This document shows positions 1 through 6,297 of a DNA stretch of 12,895 bases, in pieces. The translations under genes were made by a program, and so were the position numbers. The notes below the pieces were generated by a model. It ran no database searches. It was not told the origin of the DNA and saw only the letters and a program-made list of their open reading frames with translations. Numbering within the stretch: the stretch's first letter is position 1; every line of letters starts with the position of its first letter. Origin of the DNA: an uncultured Lachnospiraceae bacterium (GTDB taxonomy: Bacteria; Bacillota; Clostridia; Lachnospirales; Lachnospiraceae); NCBI GenBank assembly GCA_902782715.1, contig CACZOG010000057.1, positions 1 to 12,895 on the forward strand. The letters are read 5' to 3'.

Positions 1-347
1 CCGCGGCAGTCTACAATTTCTTCCATGACGAGAACAATATAAAAAGAGTGGATAACGTGCTTGAATTTCTTGACATCGAGATTCCCGTTAAATCCGATTC
101 AAGCGAACTTAAGGGGATGACATTTGTTATTACCGGAAGCCTTAACCATTTCGAAAACAGAGATCAGTTAAAAGAGATAATAGAGAATATGGGCGGTAAA
201 GTTGCCGGCAGTGTTTCGGGCAACACCAAAGCCCTTATCAACAACGATATAACCAGCAATTCGGGTAAGAATAAAAAAGCAAAGGAACTCGGAGTTGAGA
301 TAATCTCCGAGGACGAATTCCTGGAAAGATATAATATTAACGTTTGA
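1..347 (+). CDS. ligA: NAD+-dependent DNA ligase LigA, C-terminal fragment (5' end outside window)
   Basis: This is the C-terminal end of bacterial NAD+-dependent DNA ligase, which seals nicks during replication and repair. The frame is open from the window edge (first full codon at position 3) to the TGA at 345-347, giving about 114 visible residues. The first ~25 residues (AAVYNFFHDENN and following) match the segment after the helix-hairpin-helix domain. The rest is a BRCT domain: LKGMTFVITGSL, then the GGKVAGSVSGNT loop, then a lysine-rich KNKKAKELG helix and a terminal SEDEFLE helix. The catalytic adenylation and OB domains lie upstream, outside the window. A GTG at 48 is in frame but is internal, because homology continues upstream of it. 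metA follows after 13 nt, so the two are probably cotranscribed. The BRCT-plus-linker arrangement makes this a confident call. Confidence 0.93.
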   Translation, partial: AAVYNFFHDENNIKRVDNVLEFLDIEIPVKSDSSELKGMTFVITGSLNHFENRDQLKEIIENMGGKVAGSVSGNTKALINNDITSNSGKNKKAKELGVEIISEDEFLERYNINV

Positions 348-360
348 TTGGAGAATTAAA

Positions 361-1281
361 ATGCCTATCAGAATTCAAAGCGAACTTCCCGCAAAGGAGA
401 TTCTTGAAAACGAAAATATATTCGTAATGGACGAGACCAGAGCAATGCATCAGGACATAAGACCGCTTAAGGTTGCCATTCTTAACGTGATGCCGCTTAA
501 AGAAGAGACGGAACTTCAGCTTTTGAGAGTATTGTCCAATACGCCTCTTCAGGTTGACGTTACTTTTTTGAATGTCAAATCGCATATTTCCAAGAATACC
601 TCTGCAAGTCATTTGAATAAGTTTTATACCTTTTACGATGAGATAAAGAACGAAAAGTTTGACGGACTTATCATTACGGGTGCGCCTGTTGAACAGCTTC
701 CTTTCGAAAAAGTAGATTACTGGGATGAACTCTGCAAGATCTTCGAATGGTCAAAGAAGAACGTAACCAGCACGCTTCATATCTGCTGGGGTGCACAGGC
801 AGGTCTTTATTATCATTTCGGAATCGAGAAAAAAGAACTTCCCGCGAAGCTTTCAGGCATATACAAACACAGAGTGATGAACAGAAAAGAGCCTCTCGTG
901 CGCGGCTTTGATGATGAATTCTATGCCCCTCATTCAAGATATACCGAAGTTTCAAAGGCGGATGTTGAGAACTGTAAGGATCTAAAGATACTTGCGGAAT
1001 CCGATGAAGCCGGAGTATATATCTGCATAAGCGAAGGCGGAAAACAGGTATTTGTTACAGGACATTCGGAATACGACAGATATACGCTTGATTCCGAATA
1101 CAGAAGGGATTTAAACAAGGGGATCAATCCGAGCATTCCCGTAAACTATTATCCCGATGACGATCCTAAAAAAAGACCGCTACTTCAGTGGAGAAGCCAC
1201 AGCATCAATCTTTACAGCAACTGGCTAAATTATTACGTATATCAGACTACTCCTTACGATGTTGAAAACATCGGAAATTAA
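361..1281 (+). CDS. metA: Homoserine O-acyltransferase (MetA family, predicted acetyl-CoA specific)
   Basis: MetA acylates the hydroxyl of L-homoserine in the cytoplasm, the first committed step of methionine synthesis. The protein is 306 residues, the usual family length, and starts with the family-typical MPIRIQSELPA. It has the glutamine-amidotransferase-like fold, with the nucleophile Cys142 in HICWGAQAGLYY and His235/Glu237 in VTGHSEYDRY completing the expected triad. Residue 111 is Glu, in TGAPVEQLPFEKV. In the Bacillus cereus enzyme Glu111 is known to favour acetyl-CoA, whereas the E. coli-type enzyme has Gly and uses succinyl-CoA, so acetyl transfer is inferred here. The start is ATG 361 with GGAG at 350-353. 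It sits 13 nt after ligA, leaving no room for a SAM riboswitch or its own leader, so methionine-responsive control is not visible. A rhomboid-like gene follows after 23 nt. Confidence 0.95.
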   Translation: MPIRIQSELPAKEILENENIFVMDETRAMHQDIRPLKVAILNVMPLKEETELQLLRVLSNTPLQVDVTFLNVKSHISKNTSASHLNKFYTFYDEIKNEKFDGLIITGAPVEQLPFEKVDYWDELCKIFEWSKKNVTSTLHICWGAQAGLYYHFGIEKKELPAKLSGIYKHRVMNRKEPLVRGFDDEFYAPHSRYTEVSKADVENCKDLKILAESDEAGVYICISEGGKQVFVTGHSEYDRYTLDSEYRRDLNKGINPSIPVNYYPDDDPKKRPLLQWRSHSINLYSNWLNYYVYQTTPYDVENIGN

Positions 1282-1304
1282 GAATTACGAATGGATGAAA
1301 AGAC

Positions 1305-2237
1305 ATGAACTGGTTTAACAAAATGGAAAGAAAATACGGCAAATACGCCATTAAGAATCTGCCGTTATATATTGCTATCATTTATGCATTCGGATTCCTT
1401 TTTCAGTCATTCAAACCCGAATGGGCTTGCTTTGTGACACTTAATCCTTATGCTATCCTTCACGGACAGGTATGGAGACTCGTGAGCTGGATACTGGTTC
1501 CCGAAAGCTCTATGAACATTTTCTTCGTGCTTATTTTCCTGTTCTTTTATTATTCGATCGGAAAGAATTTAGAGATTGCCTGGGGAAGATTTGCTTTTAA
1601 CTTTTTCTTCTTCTCCGGTATCATACTTACGGTGATCGGTTCTTTTGTTCTTTTCGGATATTTCGAGATTTTCAATTCGTCATATGTTCAGGCATACAAT
1701 ACATATTATATGGTCAGAGGAGAATGTACGAAGGCTATGGGCGGAGCATGGTTTTATTATGACCTGGCATCAAATTTCAGTACATACTATCTGAATCTTT
1801 CGATATTCCTGGCATATGCGATCACGTATCCGAACATGAGGGTTCTTTTGTTCTTCTTAATCCCCATTAAGGTTAAGATTCTTGGAATCATTTATGTATG
1901 TGTTCTCGCATATAACATTGCTATGTCGTTTGTGAGCGGATTCCATATCGGAATCATATCCCTTGTTTCTATCGGAAGTTCACTTCTTAATGTTTTGATA
2001 TTCTATCTGATCTTAAGGAAAGGAAAGAAGAGATTCAAAGAGATAAAGAGACAGAAGGAATTCCAGAAGAAAGTTAAGGAAGCTTCGACTCCGGTTTCGA
2101 ACATAAGGCATAAATGTTCGATCTGCGGACGTACAGATGTATCAAACCCCGAACTTACATTCAGATACTGTTCGAAATGTAACGGAAACTATGAATACTG
2201 CAACGAGCATTTGTTCTCGCACAAGCATATAGAATAA
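1305..2237 (+). CDS. Rhomboid/derlin-fold integral membrane protein with C-terminal zinc-finger-like tail, probable pseudoprotease
   Basis: This 310-residue protein has about six hydrophobic segments (roughly residues 20-35, 68-85, 97-118, 160-175, 179-205 and 208-237), then a basic helix (238-260) and a Cys/His-rich tail. Rhomboid hallmarks are visible: HGQVWRLVSWILVP at 53-66 (the GxxWRL motif of loop 1), GKNLEIAWGRFAF at 86-98, and YPNMRVLLFFLIPIKVK near TM5. The rhomboid catalytic GxSG is absent; the matching stretch reads NFSTYYLNLS. A histidine in GFHIGI (His214) sits where the second catalytic residue would fall. Proteolysis is therefore doubtful, and a derlin-like or inactive-rhomboid binding role is inferred. 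The tail has CSIC (271-274), CSKC (289-292), Cys299 and His302/306/308, spaced like a two-zinc B-box/cross-brace finger and predicted cytosolic. The ATG at 1305 has only a weak SD. Neighbours suggest cotranscription with metA and the sigma-like gene. Confidence 0.75.
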   Translation: MNWFNKMERKYGKYAIKNLPLYIAIIYAFGFLFQSFKPEWACFVTLNPYAILHGQVWRLVSWILVPESSMNIFFVLIFLFFYYSIGKNLEIAWGRFAFNFFFFSGIILTVIGSFVLFGYFEIFNSSYVQAYNTYYMVRGECTKAMGGAWFYYDLASNFSTYYLNLSIFLAYAITYPNMRVLLFFLIPIKVKILGIIYVCVLAYNIAMSFVSGFHIGIISLVSIGSSLLNVLIFYLILRKGKKRFKEIKRQKEFQKKVKEASTPVSNIRHKCSICGRTDVSNPELTFRYCSKCNGNYEYCNEHLFSHKHIE

Positions 2238-2241
2238 TCTT

Positions 2242-2246
2242 AGAGG
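2242..2246 (+). promoter_or_regulatory. Shine-Dalgarno site deciding the start of the sigma-like gene
   Basis: AGAGG at 2242-2246 directly abuts an ATG at 2247 but is 6 nt from the in-frame ATG at 2253. The second spacing is productive for a Firmicute ribosome, so 2253 is the more likely start; the difference is two residues. Confidence 0.55.
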
Positions 2247-2252
2247 ATGGAT

Positions 2253-2984
2253 ATGGATGAGAAAAAACTGTTCATCTCCCAGATGGACAAACTGTTAAAA
2301 AAGGGCAGAGAAAACGGCAATTTCGTCACGAAAGAGGATGTTGACGAGTATTTCAAAGACATCACGCTTGATGATGAAAAGAAGCAGTTGATATATAATT
2401 TCCTTTACGATTCAAGGATCGGACTCGATGAACCCTTCGATACCGATGAGATCCTTGATGAAGAGGATGCGGATTTTCTTCAGATGTACATCGATGAGCT
2501 TGAAGGCATAGAAACTTTATCCGATGAAGAGAAATTCCTGCTTCTTGAGAAATTTGTCTCCGGCGAAGATTCTCTTAAGGGAAGAGTTATCGAAAGTTAC
2601 CTTAAAGATGTTGTCGAGACTGCCAAGCTTTATGCGGGAAGCGGAGTATGCATCGAAGATCTTATCGGAGAAGGAAATGTTGCACTTTCCGTTATAGTCG
2701 AAAGCCTCGATAAAGCATTAAGCAGCGCACAACTGGATTCTTTTATCATGGATTCCATCATGTCTGCAATGGAAGAACTGCTTTATGAAGACAACAATGA
2801 AGCAAATAAAAGCAATACATGGGCAGAAAATGCCAATGAGGTTTTAGATAAAGCCAAAGAGCTTGCCGAGACACTCGGCAGAAACGTTAAGATCGCTGAA
2901 CTCTGCGAGTTCGGAGATTTCGAGGAAGATTTCGTAAAACAGGTACTTGAGATCACCGGTGGTATCGAGATCATAGAGGGATGA
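2253..2984 (+). CDS. Degenerate sigma-70-like protein (regions 1.1, 1.2, 2 and 3 recognisable; region 4 absent)
   Basis: This 243-residue acidic protein resembles a shortened primary sigma factor. Numbered from ATG 2253, residues ~12-60 read like region 1.1 (MDKLLKKGRENGNFVTKEDV, then DSRIGL). Residues ~75-118 match region 1.2 (FLQMYIDELEGIETLSDEEK, later GRVIESYLK). Residues ~119-146 match region 2.1/2.2, ending in IEDLIGEGNVAL, close to the core-polymerase-binding DLIQEGNIGL motif. Residues 157-180 keep the hydrophobic pattern of 2.3/2.4 but lack the tryptophans and basic residues used for -10 recognition and melting. Residues ~195-243 resemble region 3 (AETLGRNVKIAELCEFGDF). No region 4 follows, so -35 recognition is missing. 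It may bind RNA polymerase core without normal promoter recognition; that is inference. An ATG at 2247 abuts the AGAGG, so the ATG at 2253 with 6-nt spacing is preferred. It overlaps or touches the next gene. Confidence 0.7.
   Translation: MDEKKLFISQMDKLLKKGRENGNFVTKEDVDEYFKDITLDDEKKQLIYNFLYDSRIGLDEPFDTDEILDEEDADFLQMYIDELEGIETLSDEEKFLLLEKFVSGEDSLKGRVIESYLKDVVETAKLYAGSGVCIEDLIGEGNVALSVIVESLDKALSSAQLDSFIMDSIMSAMEELLYEDNNEANKSNTWAENANEVLDKAKELAETLGRNVKIAELCEFGDFEEDFVKQVLEITGGIEIIEG
2975..2980 (+). promoter_or_regulatory. Shine-Dalgarno site inside the sigma-like gene, serving the following small gene
   Basis: AGAGGG at 2975-2980 lies in the last codons of the sigma-like gene. It abuts an ATG at 2981 that overlaps the TGA stop (2982-2984), and is 6 nt from the in-frame ATG at 2987. 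The layout implies translational coupling of the two genes, with 2987 as the better-spaced start. Confidence 0.55.
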
Positions 2985-2986
2985 TT

Positions 2987-3385
2987 ATGCAGCCGATAAA
3001 CAGAGAGTTTAAAGCCGTTATACAGGATATGACCCATATCTATATGGGTGCTCAAATGAGTGTTTCGGAGGCGATTTCTTTTGAGGACGTTCCTTTTAAG
3101 GTAAAAGCGATCTTTAACAAGTATTTCTCCAAACCGGAGGATATGGATAAGAATATCGGAGAGATCATCGGAAGCGTAAAAACCGATGATTTTACCTATC
3201 AGGTCCTAAAGCAGCTTAAACTGAAATTCAAAGTCGGGATCTATTCCGACAAAAACGATAAAAGACAATATAAATCGATGACACTCGGCCCGGATGAATT
3301 TATCAGACTTCATAATTCCGAAGAAGAATATTTCGACGAGGAAATTGTCTTCAACAAACTAGCTTTACTTGCGTTTTCAACGTAA
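2987..3385 (+). CDS. Small protein of unknown function, translationally coupled to the sigma-like gene
   Basis: I do not recognise this 132-residue protein. It has no signal peptide, no membrane segment and no cysteine, so a soluble cytosolic protein is expected. The N-terminal half looks helical, with a hydrophobic/charged pattern (REFKAVIQDMTHIYMGAQ, then VPFKVKAIFNKYF). The middle, around QVLKQLKLKFKVGIYSDK, could be a strand-rich core with several lysines, and the C-terminus is acidic (NSEEEYFDEEI) then hydrophobic (FNKLALLAF). The start is set by an SD within the upstream gene; only 2 nt separate this start from the upstream stop, or the genes overlap by 4 nt if the ATG at 2981 is used. 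Such coupling suggests stoichiometric production with the sigma-like protein, possibly as its partner; that is inference. Its last codons overlap the -35 of the next gene's promoter. Confidence 0.7.
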   Translation: MQPINREFKAVIQDMTHIYMGAQMSVSEAISFEDVPFKVKAIFNKYFSKPEDMDKNIGEIIGSVKTDDFTYQVLKQLKLKFKVGIYSDKNDKRQYKSMTLGPDEFIRLHNSEEEYFDEEIVFNKLALLAFST

Positions 3386-3397
3386 ATTTGGTATAAT
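3369..3397 (+). promoter_or_regulatory. Strong vegetative promoter with extended -10, for the EAL gene
   Basis: TTGCGT at 3369-3374 and a perfect TATAAT at 3392-3397 are separated by 17 nt. A TGG just before the hexamer (3389-3391) gives an extended -10 (TGnTATAAT). The -35 lies in the last codons of the upstream gene. Transcription would begin near 3404, leaving an untranslated leader of only about 20 nt, too short for a c-di-GMP riboswitch. Confidence 0.85.
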
Positions 3398-3410
3398 TAA
3401 ATATCAATTT

Positions 3411-3416
3411 CGGGGT
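3411..3416 (+). promoter_or_regulatory. Shine-Dalgarno-like site for the EAL gene
   Basis: CGGGGT at 3411-3416 is about 10 nt upstream of ATG 3427. The in-frame GTG at 3415 lies within this purine run, which argues that it is not the start. Confidence 0.5.
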
Positions 3417-3426
3417 GTATGTTTGT

Positions 3427-6222
3427 ATGGAATTAGAACAGGATAAGAATCCGAACGGGTACAAGAAGATTCGATATTTTCTCATTGTTGAGAATATATT
3501 GATTGTTTTGGCGTTCCTTTTATTTGCGGTCGGAGTATATTATTGCTTCACGTTTTCGTCTTTTACATGGTTTGCTCTGGCATATTTTCTGCTTGGCACA
3601 TCATTCTTTCTTTTTGGCGTTACCATTGCATTTAAAATGGTCAAAGCCTTTCAGCGTGACGATTTACCGGTTTATTCAAATATGACGGAATCTGAAGATG
3701 TCGATCCTGAAACGGGATTGCTTTATTTTGATTCTTTCACGAGAGCGGCTGAGACACAGCTTACAATGTCCATGTCCGATGTTTATTTGGCATCTTTCGA
3801 AATAGAAGGCCTCGAGCATCTGCGTCATTTCGTAGGTTACCAAAAAGCAGCGGATACAATGGCTGAGATCGGCAATATCTTCAAGATGTATCAGAAGCGA
3901 ATGGGCGAAAGATTTGTAACTCTCGGCTGTAAATCAGGCCATGAATTCGTAGTCATGACCAATGAAGTTGAATTCAAGGATATTCAGAATTATCTTAACA
4001 ACATCATGGTCGAGATAAACGCTATTCTTTTAAGACTTCCCACAACGGAAAACTTTAACATTTACTGCGGTTACTCATCATCACAGCAGGGCAAGATGAT
4101 CGAGGATATGATCCAGTTTACAAACTTTGCCGTTATGGAAGCTGCAATGTTCAAAAAGAGTGAGCCTCATTATTTCTCACATGATGCATACAGACGTCAG
4201 GAATCGGAATACATTAAGGACGATAAGATCCGTAAGATCCTTGACGGTAACGAGCTTCAGTATAATTTCCAGCCCATCGTATCTGCAAAGACGGGTAAGA
4301 TCTATGCTTATGAAGCACTCATGCGTACCAACAAAGAGATCGGATTTTCACCTACCGACGTTCTTGAACTTGCAGAACGTCAGGACAGACTTTACGAAGT
4401 TGAGCATTATACGTTCTTTAACGTTATGAAGATAATGCATGAAAATGCAAAGGTTTTTGAGAACCGCAAGCTTTTCATCAATTCGATCCCTACGGTCATC
4501 ATCAAGGAAGATGAATTCAACGAACTGTATACTCAGTACAAGGATGTAATGAAGAACCTTGTTATTGAGATCACAGAAAACGGAATGCAGTCAGAAAGTT
4601 CATGCGAGACCGTTCACAAGTACATGAAGAAGTCGGGCTGCGAACTTGCTTTAGATGATTACGGAACAGGTTATTCGAATGCTTCTACGCTTCTTAACAA
4701 CTCGCCACATTATATCAAGATCGACCATTCGATTATCATGGGTATCGATACTGACTCACGTAAGCAGCAGATCGTAAGCAACACGATCTCATTCGGCAAT
4801 AATCACGGAATGAAGATCCTTGCCGAAGGTGTCGAAACTCCCGATGAACTTCAGATGGTCATTCAGCTTGGCTGTCATCTTATTCAGGGCTTTTACACGG
4901 GACGTCCCGGAAAAGTTATCGCAGATACGATTTCCGCCGAAGTTGAAGAAGAGATCATGGCAATAAATCTTAAGCTTGCCAAACTGGCACTTGAGAATAA
5001 ATCATACACACCCGGTAATTTTGAAACGATCTCGCTTATAAATCTTGCACTTGATTTCTACTCACAGATCCTCGTTGAAGTTCCTTCCGTAAATCTTGTG
5101 GGAATGAAGAGCAAGAAAGAAGTTAACATGTCCGTTAAGATACCCGATAATGTCGAAACCGTTATCAATCTTAAGGACGTTAATATCAGAGGACGTGACA
5201 ATCCCGCTATCGAGATCGGAGAGAACTCCACCGTTACGCTTACTCTTGAAGGAAACAATATTTTCTCCTATGAAGGTATTAAAGTTCCTTTGTCATCAAG
5301 ACTTAACATTCAGGGTAAGGGCAACCTTACGATAAGAGTCGATCACAATAACGGTATCGGTATCGGTACAGGTTCCGACGAGAAACTTCCTTACGGCGAT
5401 ATCTGCTTCGAAGGAACGGGAACGCTTCGTATCGAAGCAAATTCCGATCAGGCGATCGCGATCGGCGGATTCCTTTCAGATGAGAATTCAAGGATCAAGA
5501 TTGAATCCGGTAATGTTGAGATCATCGTAAACGGTTCGAAGACGATAGGTATCGGTTCCATGAAGGGATTCACGCACATTGTTGTGAATCAGTCCCATGT
5601 TGCGATTTCTTCATCGGGTGCGGATGCTATCGGTATCGGTTCAATGGAAGGCAAAGTCGATATCAATATCGGAGCGGATGTCGAACTGGATGCATCGGGA
5701 AGCCGCGCTACAGGTATCGGTGTTCTTGAATACGGTAAAGGAACCATTCAGATCCATTCGGGATTTGTTACATGCAATGTTCATTCAATGAACGGTATGG
5801 GTATCGGTTCGCTTGACGGCGATATGGATATAAGAAGTTCGGCTGAACAGATCTTCATTTATGTTGAAGGCTCTGAAGTCGGAGGTATCGGAACATATCA
5901 CGGATACGGTATCACACGTATCCAGAGCGGTGTGCACAAAGTTGTTCTTCTTGCTGCAAATCCTGTCTCAATGGGCGGCACAAAGGGCAAACTTGAGATC
6001 ACCGGCGGTAATATCTATGCCGATCTTGCAAGTTCACCCGATCCCGTTAACCAGTTTAACGTACCCGTACTTAAGAAAGTTATCACGGAGACCGAACTTT
6101 ATTCGAAGAAGATTGAAACCGAAGAAGGTTCATATCAGTACATGGCTTCGTCTTCAAAACTGTTCGACAATATCTATATCTATATTCCTAAGTATTGCAA
6201 CGAACTTGACGCAAGCATTTAG
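3427..6222 (+). CDS. Membrane-anchored c-di-GMP phosphodiesterase: degenerate GGDEF, intact EAL, C-terminal glycine-rich repeat solenoid
   Basis: This 931-residue protein should hydrolyse c-di-GMP to pGpG. Numbered from ATG 3427: two membrane helices at ~17-43 and ~47-72 joined by a very short loop, with basic residues on both inner flanks, so everything after ~75 is cytosolic. A GGDEF-fold domain (~92-240) has SGHEF (170-174) in place of GG(D/E)EF, so it is probably not a cyclase. The EAL domain (~265-500) retains Glu296 (YEALMR), Asn352 (FINS), IEITEN, Asp410/Asp411 (LDDYGTGYS), Lys431, Glu467 (AEGVET) and Gln487 (QGFYTGRP), so it looks catalytically complete. After a helical linker, residues ~566-865 form about eight repeats with (A/G)IGIG(S/T) cores, then a tail with YIYIP. 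The repeats resemble beta-helix regions of Firmicute surface proteins, which is odd in the cytosol. Alternatives to the ATG 3427 start (GTG 3415) overlap the SD. The gene has its own promoter and terminator. Confidence 0.9.
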   Translation: MELEQDKNPNGYKKIRYFLIVENILIVLAFLLFAVGVYYCFTFSSFTWFALAYFLLGTSFFLFGVTIAFKMVKAFQRDDLPVYSNMTESEDVDPETGLLYFDSFTRAAETQLTMSMSDVYLASFEIEGLEHLRHFVGYQKAADTMAEIGNIFKMYQKRMGERFVTLGCKSGHEFVVMTNEVEFKDIQNYLNNIMVEINAILLRLPTTENFNIYCGYSSSQQGKMIEDMIQFTNFAVMEAAMFKKSEPHYFSHDAYRRQESEYIKDDKIRKILDGNELQYNFQPIVSAKTGKIYAYEALMRTNKEIGFSPTDVLELAERQDRLYEVEHYTFFNVMKIMHENAKVFENRKLFINSIPTVIIKEDEFNELYTQYKDVMKNLVIEITENGMQSESSCETVHKYMKKSGCELALDDYGTGYSNASTLLNNSPHYIKIDHSIIMGIDTDSRKQQIVSNTISFGNNHGMKILAEGVETPDELQMVIQLGCHLIQGFYTGRPGKVIADTISAEVEEEIMAINLKLAKLALENKSYTPGNFETISLINLALDFYSQILVEVPSVNLVGMKSKKEVNMSVKIPDNVETVINLKDVNIRGRDNPAIEIGENSTVTLTLEGNNIFSYEGIKVPLSSRLNIQGKGNLTIRVDHNNGIGIGTGSDEKLPYGDICFEGTGTLRIEANSDQAIAIGGFLSDENSRIKIESGNVEIIVNGSKTIGIGSMKGFTHIVVNQSHVAISSSGADAIGIGSMEGKVDINIGADVELDASGSRATGIGVLEYGKGTIQIHSGFVTCNVHSMNGMGIGSLDGDMDIRSSAEQIFIYVEGSEVGGIGTYHGYGITRIQSGVHKVVLLAANPVSMGGTKGKLEITGGNIYADLASSPDPVNQFNVPVLKKVITETELYSKKIETEEGSYQYMASSSKLFDNIYIYIPKYCNELDASI
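5353..5985 (+). repeat. Eight in-frame ~28-codon repeats with Ile-Gly cores in the EAL gene
   Basis: Within the EAL coding sequence, repeat cores begin near 5353 (GIGIG), 5452 (AIAIGG), 5542 (TIGIGS), 5626 (AIGIGS), 5707 (ATGIGV), 5794 (GMGIGS), 5878 (VGGIGT) and 5968 (SMGG). The spacing of the conserved glycine is 33, 30, 28, 27, 29, 28 and 28 residues. At DNA level the recurrent unit GGTATCGGT is visible in most copies. The segments between cores alternate hydrophobic residues (for example KVDINIGADVELDA), as in beta-solenoid turns. A weaker earlier copy (AIEIGE) starts near 5206. Repeats are diverged, not recently duplicated. Confidence 0.8.
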
Positions 6223-6237
6223 ATCTGAATTTATCGG

Positions 6238-6272
6238 GTGCCCGGCACATTTTCGGTGTCGGGCACTTTTTT
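6238..6272 (+). terminator. Intrinsic terminator after the EAL gene
   Basis: An 11-bp stem is formed by GTGCCCGGCAC (6238-6248) and GTGTCGGGCAC (6256-6266), with one G-U pair and a 7-nt loop, followed by six T residues (6267-6272). It begins 15 nt after the EAL stop codon and separates that gene from the M16C peptidase gene. Confidence 0.93.
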
Positions 6273-6282
6273 AAACAGCCAC

Positions 6283-6288
6283 AAGGAG
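6283..6288 (+). promoter_or_regulatory. Shine-Dalgarno site deciding the start of the M16C gene
   Basis: AAGGAG at 6283-6288 lies 9 nt before ATG 6298. The same frame is open upstream to an ATG at 6238, but that ATG sits in the terminator stem, so 6298 is the real start. Confidence 0.8.
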
Positions 6289-6297
6289 ATATATTAC

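Noticed and set aside
348..360. Possible SAM riboswitch or S-box before metA
   Set aside because: Only 13 nt separate ligA and metA, far too little for one, and no such structure is evident in the ligA 3' end.
1291..1308. Five-codon reading frame (ATG 1291 to TGA) just before the rhomboid-like gene, as a leader peptide
   Set aside because: It is too short, has no SD of its own and shows no regulatory codon run; it is probably chance.
5861..6274. A 137-codon + strand open frame overlapping the end of the EAL gene
   Set aside because: It is an out-of-frame shadow of the repeat region, runs into the terminator and has Ser/Arg-rich low-quality composition.
6238..6297. Upstream ATG extending the M16C protein by 20 residues
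   Set aside because: The ATG falls in the terminator stem and has no SD, whereas ATG 6298 has AAGGAG at good spacing.
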